A DNA stretch of 7,601 bases from Roseibacillus sp. (GTDB lineage: Bacteria; Verrucomicrobiota; Verrucomicrobiae; Verrucomicrobiales; Akkermansiaceae), in assembly GCA_002723015.1 (NCBI GenBank), contig PBNG01000069.1:18894-26494 (forward strand), read 5' to 3'. The translations under genes were made by a program, and so were the position numbers. The notes beneath the pieces were generated by a model. It made no database searches, had not been told where the DNA came from, and saw nothing but the letters and a program-made list of their open reading frames with translations. This document shows positions 1-6,003 of the stretch, in pieces. Numbering within the stretch: position 1 is the first letter of the stretch; each line of letters starts with the position of its first letter.

Positions 1-1368
1 GAGACGGTCAGTTTCGAGATCATTGCCGAAGATGACTACGGGGCGAAGCACATCGGATACGAATGGACTGGGGAATTCACAAAGCCTACTGACGAGACTC
101 CCTCGCGAGGAAGCCACGTTCTCGAGATGGGGGCCCCAAATCAGCGCCGAATTTCAGGGGTCGTTCATTTCTCGCCAAAAACCCGCAATATACCTGCACA
201 GAAGCTCCAGATCCGTGCCTTCGTTGAGGATTATTTTCCGGGACGAGGTCGCTTGTATTCGGAGCCGATAATCCTTCACATTCTGACCAAGGACGAACAA
301 GCGCAGCTCCTGAAAGACCAATTTGATCGGATTATCGGGGAACTGGAGGATGCCGCCCGACGGGAGCAGAACAACTTCGACGAGAACCGTCGAATCGAGC
401 AGGAGGGTGCGGAAAAGCTCCAGGAGGAGGACAACCTGGAGAGATTGGAGCAGCAGGAGCTGAACGAGGCTGAGAGCATAGAAAAGATGACTGAACTGTC
501 CCAGCGGATGGAAGAACTTCTCGGTGAGGCTCTGAAGAATGGAGAGGTAGCTCCGGAGACCATGCAGAAGATGGCGGAAACCATGCAAAAGATGCAGGAG
601 CTCAGCCAGGAGGACATGCCGAAGGTTGAAAAACAGCTACAGGAGGCACAGGATCCAAGTTCTACACCCGAGCAGTCGGAAAAGGACCTGCAGGAGGCCA
701 TCGAGGAGCAGGAGAAAGTTCTCGAGAAAATGCGGGAGACCATTGAAGGCGCGAACGAAGCAAATCAGGACTTCGAAGCCAGCACCTTCGTGAACAGGCT
801 CCGCCGGGCGGCCTCCGAGGAGGACGGAATTGCCAATACCCTTATTGCTTCCATCGATGACAAGGGAAACACCACCATCGCAGGAATTCCTTATGATGAG
901 CTTGATCCCGTAGATCAGAGAGTTCTCGGGGAGCTCTCCATGCAGCAGCGAAGAACCGCGTCGGATGTTCACTGGATTCATGAGGACCTCGGGCATTTCT
1001 ACGCCCGAACCCAGAAGGAGGTCCATAAGCAGATCATGGAAGAAATGAGAGAATCAAACATCGATTCTCATCTGGAAACCATCCGCGAAAAGATCGTGGC
1101 GAACCGGACGTTCAATGCACTCAGTGCCGCCAAGAAGTGGGCCGCCCAGCTGAAGGCATGGGCCGATATCCTCGACCCCCCGGAAGATCCGTCCGGCGGT
1201 GGCGGCGGCGGTGGTGGAGAAGGAGCGCCCCCTTCTCTTGATGACAACGATTTCGAGTTTATGCTCAAGGTCATGAAGATGATTCAGACCGAGCAGGACA
1301 TCCGCGCCAGAACCCGCGCCCTGGAACAGCTCAAGCGAACCCTTCATCTACAGGATCTTCGCGAATAG
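1..1368 (+). CDS. DUF4175-like large coiled-coil envelope protein, C-terminal part (5' end outside window)
   Basis: The frame is open from the first base, so this is the 3' part (455 codons) of a longer gene; the ATG at 127 is internal. Codons 1-95 look beta-rich, with an EDDYG...YEW stretch (codons 10-22) and DYFPGRGR followed by YSEPIILHIL (77-95). I associate this pattern with the extracytoplasmic part of DUF4175-like proteins of PVC bacteria. Codons about 98-270 are a Glu/Gln/Met-rich, cysteine-free stretch with strong coiled-coil character. A helical domain follows (about 270-390), then a Pro/Gly linker with eight consecutive glycines (1195-1218) and a final charged helix. Membrane segments, expected near the N-terminus in this family, would be outside the window. 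It is the first visible gene of the operon; 61 bases separate it from the next ORF. The coding assignment is firm. The family name rests on recalled motifs, and the molecular function is unknown. Confidence 0.75.
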   Translation, partial: ETVSFEIIAEDDYGAKHIGYEWTGEFTKPTDETPSRGSHVLEMGAPNQRRISGVVHFSPKTRNIPAQKLQIRAFVEDYFPGRGRLYSEPIILHILTKDEQAQLLKDQFDRIIGELEDAARREQNNFDENRRIEQEGAEKLQEEDNLERLEQQELNEAESIEKMTELSQRMEELLGEALKNGEVAPETMQKMAETMQKMQELSQEDMPKVEKQLQEAQDPSSTPEQSEKDLQEAIEEQEKVLEKMRETIEGANEANQDFEASTFVNRLRRAASEEDGIANTLIASIDDKGNTTIAGIPYDELDPVDQRVLGELSMQQRRTASDVHWIHEDLGHFYARTQKEVHKQIMEEMRESNIDSHLETIREKIVANRTFNALSAAKKWAAQLKAWADILDPPEDPSGGGGGGGGEGAPPSLDDNDFEFMLKVMKMIQTEQDIRARTRALEQLKRTLHLQDLRE

Positions 1369-1429
1369 AACTTTCAGAAATCAACGACGGAACGGGAACA
1401 CTTCCAAGCAACAGAATTACCAAGATACC

Positions 1430-1840
1430 ATGAAAATACATATCCTTCGAACCGCAGCGGTGCCTCTCCTCCTGCTCAGTACGCTTGCCTCGGCGCAGGA
1501 AACACCGAACACCAAGCCCACGATTGAGCTCCCGGAAATAACGTATCCAAAGCCAGTCACAGAGGCCCAGAAAGAAGCCGCTGCAAAGCACAGAGAAGGT
1601 TCTCAGAACCTCGCAGGAGAGCAGGATGAACTCGCAGCAGACGTTCAGGACCTGATTGAGGAGCAGACGGACGAAAAGCTCATTGGCCTGCTCGAAGAAG
1701 TCGAAGAGGTCATGGCCGAGGTCATCGACTCTCTTGACGAAACCGATACCGGCGGACCGACCATAGCTGCTGAAACCGAAATCATAGAAAAGATTTTTGA
1801 GGCCGCGAAGCAGCGCTCACAACAAAATGGGGGGACATGA
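1430..1840 (+). CDS. Small secreted helical protein, ended by an in-frame TGA (N-terminal half of a split gene)
   Basis: This ORF encodes 136 residues. A clear signal peptide (basic MKIHILR start, PLLLL core) has likely cleavage after A22 (ASA|QE). The mature part has a short Pro-rich stretch (PEITYPKP) and then acidic helices rich in Glu, Ala and Gln (about 45-132), probably coiled coil, ending in QQNGGT. There are no cysteines. No good Shine-Dalgarno site precedes ATG 1430; the start is chosen because it opens the signal peptide. The TGA at 1838-1840 is codon 137, and the same frame stays open to 2116 with coding-like composition, so this is probably the first half of a 228-codon gene. Proteins of this kind next to DUF4175-like genes, as I recall them, run through a Q/G-rich linker into a C-terminal LPPEF...ALDAY motif, and here that motif lies beyond the stop. 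The product may still be made as a truncated secreted protein. Function is unknown. Confidence 0.7.
   Translation: MKIHILRTAAVPLLLLSTLASAQETPNTKPTIELPEITYPKPVTEAQKEAAAKHREGSQNLAGEQDELAADVQDLIEEQTDEKLIGLLEEVEEVMAEVIDSLDETDTGGPTIAAETEIIEKIFEAAKQRSQQNGGT
1838..1840 (+). other. In-frame TGA interrupting a continuous reading frame
   Basis: Codon 137 of the frame 1430-2116 is TGA followed by C (TGA CCA), a context known in E. coli to be relatively leaky. A single base change from GGA (Gly) or CGA (Arg) would explain it. An indel in the neighbouring G6 run (1829-1834) cannot, because the frame is the same on both sides. TGA is also the real stop of three other ORFs here (2114-2116, 4661-4663, 6001-6003), so a recoded genetic code is not supported. 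Confidence 0.85.
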
Positions 1841-1852
1841 CCAGACAGCGGA

Positions 1853-2116
1853 ATGAGCATGGGTGCCATGCTCGATATGATGCAGCGAATGATGGGCAAG
1901 AACCCCGGCCAAGGCGAAGGAGAACAGCAAGGGAAACCCGGGGATCAGGCCGGGCAGGGGCAGGAAGGAGACTCCGACTCGCCAAGCAAGGATTTTGCCG
2001 ATGCAGGGAAAGGTAAAAAGGAGGCCCGAACGATTGGAAAGAAAGCCGGTAAAGCCGGTTCTTACCTCCCCCCCGAGTTCCAAAAGGCTCTCGACGCCTA
2101 CAATAAGGGGCGCTGA
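1853..2116 (+). CDS. C-terminal half of the TGA-split small protein (Met-rich plus Q/G-rich linker and LPPEF tail)
   Basis: This ORF is in the same frame as the preceding one, beginning 12 bases after its TGA. From ATG 1853 it gives 87 residues; ATG 1859 is an alternative start. It opens with a Met-rich segment (MGAMLDMMQRMMG) and continues with a Gly/Gln/Glu low-complexity linker. It then has a Lys-rich segment and ends in LPPEFQKALDAYNKGR, which resembles the tail motif of secreted proteins in PVC DUF4175 clusters. It has no signal peptide of its own, so as an independent product it would stay in the cytoplasm while its natural N-terminal half is exported. A GCGGA (1848-1852) sits next to the first ATG and 6 bases before the second, a poor ribosome site. 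Possible explanations are recent loss of function by a nonsense change (CGA or GGA to TGA), stop-codon readthrough, re-initiation, or a sequence error. The frame is very likely part of one ancestral gene; expression is uncertain. Confidence 0.55.
   Translation: MSMGAMLDMMQRMMGKNPGQGEGEQQGKPGDQAGQGQEGDSDSPSKDFADAGKGKKEARTIGKKAGKAGSYLPPEFQKALDAYNKGR
1855..1873 (+). promoter_or_regulatory. Perfect 8-bp hairpin just downstream of the in-frame TGA (SECIS-like position, role unknown)
   Basis: GAGCATGG (1855-1862) pairs perfectly with CCATGCTC (1866-1873) around the loop GTG. A flanking T1854-G1874 wobble can extend it. The stem starts 14 bases after the TGA, and the loop starts 22 bases after it and begins with G. 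The loop position falls in the range used for bacterial selenocysteine (SECIS) hairpins. The stem also buries ATG 1859 and touches ATG 1853. Much of the palindrome follows from the Met-Gly-Ala-Met codons, so it may be a by-product of coding; the outer GAG/CTC pairs are not forced by this. Confidence 0.35.
2105..2110 (+). promoter_or_regulatory. Ribosome binding site of the toroid gene
   Basis: AAGGGG ends 11 bases before ATG 2122 and lies within the last codons of the preceding frame. It is the best Shine-Dalgarno-like match among the starts in this window and supports ATG 2122, which also opens a signal peptide. Confidence 0.45.
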
Positions 2117-2121
2117 ACGCA

Positions 2122-3114
2122 ATGAGGCTCCTTTTCGCCATCGTTTCGATCGCCTTGCTGGCGACCATTCAGGCTCTGCAGGCTCAGGCGTTGCCGCGTC
2201 GACAGGACGACCCGATTCCGCCTCAGGTCGACCAGATGTATGTGAAGGGGCTTCGCTATCTGGCAGGCAGCCAGACCGAAAACGGTAACTGGCCGGACCG
2301 GAACGGTAGTGAGCCCGGAGTGGTTGGACTCTGCGTAATGGCATTCCTCGCTCACGGAGAGGATCCGAATCATGGGCCCTATTCCCTTCACATTCGGAGG
2401 GGTATCGACTTCATCCTTGAGAACCAGAACGAGACAAATGGCTACATTGGTTCGAGCATGTATAACCACGGGTTTGCCACTCTGGCGTTGGCAGAAACAT
2501 ACGGCGTCCTGAGGGACGACAAACTCGCCTCCGCACTCAAGGGAGCAGTGGATCTGATCCTGAGTGCACAGGAACGCAACAGCCGGGGCGCATGGCGGTA
2601 TACCCCGGACAGCCAGGATGCGGACACAACTGTAACCGGCGCTCAGATGGTTGCCCTCTACGCCGCGCGAAACGCAGGAATCCCTGTCCCTGAGGAGGCT
2701 CTGAAGAAGGGCCATGCTTTCATGAAGAGGTGCCGGGCCTCGGACGGGGGTTACGGATATACCTCTGCCGGTAGCGGAAAACCAACCCTCACCGCGATAG
2801 GGTCCCTCTGTCTCGCGCTCGCGAAGGAAAAGGATAACAAGGGGTACAAGGCCAGCCTCGGCTACCTGGGAAAACGGCTGAATTACCGCGACCGGTTCTA
2901 CCCATACTACTTCGAGTATTACATGTCGCAGGCCCTCTTCCACGCAGACGAACAGGTATGGGAGGAATGGAACTCCAAAAATATCCGCTATCTTTCCACC
3001 CTGCAGGCCCGCGATGGGAGCTGGCCCGGAAACAAGGGTGCCGCTTTCAGCACATCAGGTGCCCTTCTCTCCCTGGCCTTGAACTATCGCTTCCTTCCCA
3101 TCTATGAGAAGTAG
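2122..3114 (+). CDS. Secreted prenyltransferase/squalene-cyclase-fold (alpha/alpha toroid) repeat protein
   Basis: This gene encodes 330 residues. A signal peptide occupies residues 1 to about 21-23 (LQAQA region). The mature part is a series of helical-hairpin repeats of the terpene cyclase/protein prenyltransferase type, each with a Gly/Trp-rich turn: NGNWPD (54-59), NGYIGS (106-111), RGAWRY (155-160), DGGYGY (208-213) and DGSWPG (298-303). Between these lie Ala/Leu-rich helices such as VVGLCVMAFLAHG and GALLSLALNY. The DADTTVTG motif (166-173) recalls the DxDDTA acid motif of squalene-hopene cyclase, but the third aspartate is replaced by threonine, and the protein is about half the length of a true cyclase. 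Cyclase activity is therefore unlikely; secreted toroid proteins of this type are common in PVC bacteria with unknown function. It starts 5 bases after the split small gene and overlaps the next gene by 11 bases, so it is co-transcribed. The fold assignment is strong; the role is unknown. Confidence 0.85.
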   Translation: MRLLFAIVSIALLATIQALQAQALPRRQDDPIPPQVDQMYVKGLRYLAGSQTENGNWPDRNGSEPGVVGLCVMAFLAHGEDPNHGPYSLHIRRGIDFILENQNETNGYIGSSMYNHGFATLALAETYGVLRDDKLASALKGAVDLILSAQERNSRGAWRYTPDSQDADTTVTGAQMVALYAARNAGIPVPEEALKKGHAFMKRCRASDGGYGYTSAGSGKPTLTAIGSLCLALAKEKDNKGYKASLGYLGKRLNYRDRFYPYYFEYYMSQALFHADEQVWEEWNSKNIRYLSTLQARDGSWPGNKGAAFSTSGALLSLALNYRFLPIYEK

Positions 3115-4663
3115 TCAGCCAACCCACTACGGCGCCCTCCTTGTCTCCTTGGTGGTGCTCTCCCAGTGCCTCGGGCTCTCTCCCCTATCGGGACAGGATG
3201 TGACTCTGCCCCAGGACCTCCTGAGGTTCCGTAATGGAGATTCTCTCCATGGAACCTTTCTAGGACTCGACGATGGCCTGCTGAGCTGGAGCCATTCCGA
3301 AGCCTCTGAACCGATCTCGCTTCGGACCGACAAGATCCGCAGGCTCTCGTTGCACGGCGGCCGAGCCCGAAAAACTCTCCGCAGTCCCTCCTTTGTCCAG
3401 CTGGCCGACGGGGACCGGATCCCGGGAACTCTGGTCAGTCTTGGATCCGATCGGCTTGAACTAGACACCGAGTTCGCCGGACGGGTGTCCATACCACGGG
3501 AGTTTGTCAGCCAGATCTCTCCGCGTCCCCACGGAGGTCACGTGCAGTACATCGGGCCTTTCAGCGACGGTGAGTGGACCGTAGTCACCCCTCCAGAGCC
3601 TGCCGTAGTCGACAATCCGGATGCAACAGACTTGGAGAAAAACGAAGATCCTGGAGAAAAGGAGGAAGCAGAGGCCCCCTGGGTCTTCAGCGGGGGAGCC
3701 TACTACAGCAACGGCCAGGTGCCCATCGCGGTGAACACAAATAGCGGTGATCAGGCTCGAATCCGATTCAGCCTTGCATGGCGGAACCGACTGAACGCAG
3801 CGATTGCATTCCATGCCACCATGAAACGTCCTGCTGGTCCAGGGAAAGAGGAACAGGACGAAAATGAAGCGGAAGCCAAGCGGAAGCTGGCAGCGAATCC
3901 CGGGGCCAAGTTCAAGGAAGGATTCGCCTACACCTACGGACACAGCTACGTCCTCACCATTTATTCCAATTACGCACAAATTTACCGGTGCGATTTCACG
4001 GACGAGGGGGAAGCTGACATTGATCGCCTTTCGAACTCCAGCGCGAACCTTCGTCTCGATGAAGCTGGGGAGGCAGAGTTTGAGATCCGCTGCGACCGGA
4101 TCGCCGGCACTATAGCGCTCTTCGCCAATGGACGCTTCGTAAGCCAGTGGACAGACCGGCAGGGATATGTCGGAAGTGGATCACATCTCGCCTTTGCCTC
4201 TCAGAACTCCTCTGCCCGACTGCGTATCTCTGATGTTCTTGTCACCGGATGGAATGGCATGATGGATAGCGCGCAGAGCATGGAGGCCGAGGACCGCGAC
4301 GTGGTTCTGCTAACCAATGGGACAGACCGGTTTTCAGGCGAGCTTGAGTCGCTTGATGCGGGCCACTTTTTGATCAAGGGCACCTATGCGGAAATGAAAG
4401 TTCCCGTGGAGGAGATTCAGGAAATACGTCTGGCGAAGTCCAGCAGGACTGAGGAAGACGAAGAGTGGGCCAGCAGGCAGCGGATACGAGTGCTCCTGCA
4501 GCCCCATGGCCGTCTAACAGTCTTTCCGATCAAGGCGACTGCTGACACCCTTCATGCGCACCACCCCGCTCTCGGCCAACTCAATCTCAACCTTGACTAT
4601 GCCGGATTGATGGAATTTTCGTTTGGGTCCAGCATTCTGGATTCCTGGGACGACGACTACTGA
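3104..4663 (+). CDS. Secreted beta-module/LamG-like protein, paralogue 1 of 3
   Basis: This gene encodes 519 residues and is the longest of three tandem paralogues. The signal peptide core is residues 10-30, with likely cleavage near LSG|QD; there is no valid lipobox. Short beta modules follow at about 38-83 (RFRNGDSLHG...) and 97-139 (VQLADGDRIPG...). A jelly-roll-like core follows (about 148-385), opened by QYIGPFSDGEW. Core landmarks are RIRFSLAWRN (219-228) and CDRIAGTIALFANGR (330-344). Two further modules lie at about 399-444 (LLTNGTDRFSGEL...) and 460-507. Compared with its sisters it carries two charged insertions: an acidic linker (about 168-192) and a Glu/Lys-rich stretch (about 241-271). 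ATG 3104 lies inside the toroid gene with no Shine-Dalgarno site, so translation is probably coupled. It shares its last base with the next start (TGATG). It could be a structural or carbohydrate-binding envelope protein; no catalytic residues are recognisable. Confidence 0.8.
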   Translation: MRSSQPTHYGALLVSLVVLSQCLGLSPLSGQDVTLPQDLLRFRNGDSLHGTFLGLDDGLLSWSHSEASEPISLRTDKIRRLSLHGGRARKTLRSPSFVQLADGDRIPGTLVSLGSDRLELDTEFAGRVSIPREFVSQISPRPHGGHVQYIGPFSDGEWTVVTPPEPAVVDNPDATDLEKNEDPGEKEEAEAPWVFSGGAYYSNGQVPIAVNTNSGDQARIRFSLAWRNRLNAAIAFHATMKRPAGPGKEEQDENEAEAKRKLAANPGAKFKEGFAYTYGHSYVLTIYSNYAQIYRCDFTDEGEADIDRLSNSSANLRLDEAGEAEFEIRCDRIAGTIALFANGRFVSQWTDRQGYVGSGSHLAFASQNSSARLRISDVLVTGWNGMMDSAQSMEAEDRDVVLLTNGTDRFSGELESLDAGHFLIKGTYAEMKVPVEEIQEIRLAKSSRTEEDEEWASRQRIRVLLQPHGRLTVFPIKATADTLHAHHPALGQLNLNLDYAGLMEFSFGSSILDSWDDDY

Positions 4664-6003
4664 TGAACAAGCGATTCAACCCTTTCCACATCGGACTACT
4701 GCTCTTTCTGGCTGCGACACCTGCGCAGTCATCGGGAGACAGGCTGGAGCTCGCTGATGGGAGCAGGCTGACCGGGAAAATTCTCTCCATCCTGGGTAAT
4801 GACAGGGTCGTCCTTGAATCAGACCTGAGCGCGGGGCCGGTAGAGCTCAAACCCGGTGCTCTCAGCTCAATCAGATTCCGCGCGGCCAGCAAGGAGCAAC
4901 CCAAAAGCCCGCAGCTTCTCCATCTTGTTAACGGAGACATTCTCCCCGGCAGTCTTCAAAGCCTGGATAAAGACGGCGTTCGCTTTCTCAGCGGATATGC
5001 TAACGAACTGACCATTCCGCGCAGTCATGTTCGGTCGATCGACTTTGGCGTCACCCCTCAAAAACTCGTCTACTCGGGGCCAAGGCCTATCGAGGAATGG
5101 AGCGACAATGACGATTGGGAATGGGAGAATGGAACCCTGACCTGCAACACCAGTGGTACAATTGCAGCGGAAAACGTTCTACCGCGCCAGTTCATCCTGC
5201 GGTTCAGGCTGGAATGGGAAAACGACCCCAATTTCCGAATCTACTTCTGCGATGACTTCCTCAAAAGAACCGGGAATGCTGACCGATATTATTTCGAGGT
5301 CAATTCCATGGGGTCCCAGTTGAAACGGCAGACCACCGAGGGCGGGCGCCGGTGGCACACCCTCGCCCAATCCCACCAGAAGCCGAGGGAGTATCCCGAG
5401 AGAGGGATCGATGTCGAACTGCGCGTCGACCGGGATCGCAGGCAGATATACCTCTACCTCAACAGTGAAAAGATCCAGCGGACTCCTGACCCTATCGACA
5501 ATTTTCCCACCGGCTCCGGTATCATGCTCCAGAGTCAGGCGGGCGGCGACCTGAAGAATATTGTCAGTGGGCTTGAAATCTATGAATGGGATGCGGTCAC
5601 CGAGCTCAGGCGCAATGAAGGACATGAAGATCCCGAAACCGATGGACTGGTTGATGTAGACGGTCAGCATCTCAGTGGGTCAGCCCTCCGACTTGTGTCC
5701 AGCGAGGGGGGCGACACCATCACATTTGAAAGCCCATTTAATGACAAACCGCTTGAGATCAATACTTTGCGGGTTTCTGCATTGTATTTCAAGCACCCTC
5801 CTAAACTTCCTGTGGGTGGGGCGCCGCTGGAGTTGGCCCTCACCGGAGGAGGCTCGCTGCGGTGCAACAGTATCGACATGCAGGAGTCCACGATTGAGGC
5901 AGCTCATCCCCTCCTCGGCAAATTAACTCTCGACCGCAACGTCCTTGAGCGTCTTGCTATTGAGAGTGCTGAAAGCGGTGACGCAGAAAAAAACGGAACA
6001 TGA
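4663..6003 (+). CDS. Secreted beta-module/LamG-like protein, paralogue 2 of 3
   Basis: This gene encodes 446 residues, with a signal peptide of about 1-21 (FHIGLLLFLAATPA). It has the same plan as its neighbours. Modules lie at about 26-72 (LELADGSRLTG...) and 84-128 (LHLVNGDILPG...LTIPR). The jelly-roll core (about 136-310) is opened by VYSGPRPIEEW, with FILRFRLEWENDPNFRIYF (177-195) and LRVDRDRRQIYLYLNSEK (253-270). Two diverged modules close the protein (about 328-376 and 388-434, the latter with AAHPLLGKLTL matching paralogue 1's AHHPALGQLNL). The core is shorter than in paralogue 1 because the charged insertions are absent. The start overlaps the previous stop as TGATG, a strong coupling signal; GGGA at 4647-4650 is a weak ribosome site. 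Near its 3' end is the heptamer A AAA AAC (5988-5994). The function is unknown; a binding or structural role outside the cytoplasm is the most that can be inferred. Confidence 0.8.
   Translation: MNKRFNPFHIGLLLFLAATPAQSSGDRLELADGSRLTGKILSILGNDRVVLESDLSAGPVELKPGALSSIRFRAASKEQPKSPQLLHLVNGDILPGSLQSLDKDGVRFLSGYANELTIPRSHVRSIDFGVTPQKLVYSGPRPIEEWSDNDDWEWENGTLTCNTSGTIAAENVLPRQFILRFRLEWENDPNFRIYFCDDFLKRTGNADRYYFEVNSMGSQLKRQTTEGGRRWHTLAQSHQKPREYPERGIDVELRVDRDRRQIYLYLNSEKIQRTPDPIDNFPTGSGIMLQSQAGGDLKNIVSGLEIYEWDAVTELRRNEGHEDPETDGLVDVDGQHLSGSALRLVSSEGGDTITFESPFNDKPLEINTLRVSALYFKHPPKLPVGGAPLELALTGGGSLRCNSIDMQESTIEAAHPLLGKLTLDRNVLERLAIESAESGDAEKNGT
5988..5994 (+). promoter_or_regulatory. A AAA AAC heptamer, possible -1 slippery site at the paralogue 2/3 junction
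   Basis: In the frame of paralogue 2 the codons are GAA AAA AAC GGA ACA TGA, giving the X XXY YYZ pattern of -1 frameshift sites 6 bases before the stop. A -1 slip would read CGG AAC ATG and enter the frame of paralogue 3, fusing the two proteins. I see no obvious stimulatory hairpin or Shine-Dalgarno site placed for this, and the fusion would bury the signal peptide of paralogue 3, so it may be chance. Confidence 0.2.

Noticed and set aside
23..271. + strand open frame at the window start
   Set aside because: It lies in another frame over the DUF4175-like gene, which is open from base 1 and has family-like motifs there.
154..743. Two overlapping - strand open frames opposite the DUF4175-like gene
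   Set aside because: Their Leu- and Ser-rich compositions are what the complement of a Glu/Gln-rich coiled coil gives; no start signals or domains are seen.
1369..1429. Separate promoter in the 61-base gap before the small secreted gene
   Set aside because: No convincing -35/-10 pair, hairpin or operator-like repeat is visible; the gap is compatible with a shared transcript.
1838..1840. Alternative genetic code in which TGA is sense (Gly or Trp)
   Set aside because: Three other ORFs end in TGA, and at two of these the stop overlaps the next start (TGATG, ATGA), which only makes sense if TGA is a stop.
1829..1840. Frameshift or sequencing indel in the G6 run as the cause of the split gene
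   Set aside because: Both halves are in the same frame, so an indel would not join them; a substitution is required.
1838..1873. Confident selenoprotein call
   Set aside because: The protein has no cysteines and no redox motif, and half of the hairpin is dictated by Met-Gly-Ala-Met codons; kept only as a hypothesis to test.
2098..2943. Long (281-codon) open frame on the - strand opposite the toroid gene
   Set aside because: The + strand protein has a signal peptide and clear toroid repeats; the - strand frame shows no recognisable domain and is explained by codon bias of the gene it mirrors.
2122..3114. Functional squalene-hopene cyclase
   Set aside because: At 330 residues it is about half the needed length, it is exported by a signal peptide, and the DxDDTA motif is incomplete.
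3158..3175. Lipoprotein signal in paralogue 1 (LSQC at residues 19-22)
   Set aside because: The residue before Cys is Gln, which does not fit the lipobox; an ordinary signal peptidase site near residue 30 fits better.
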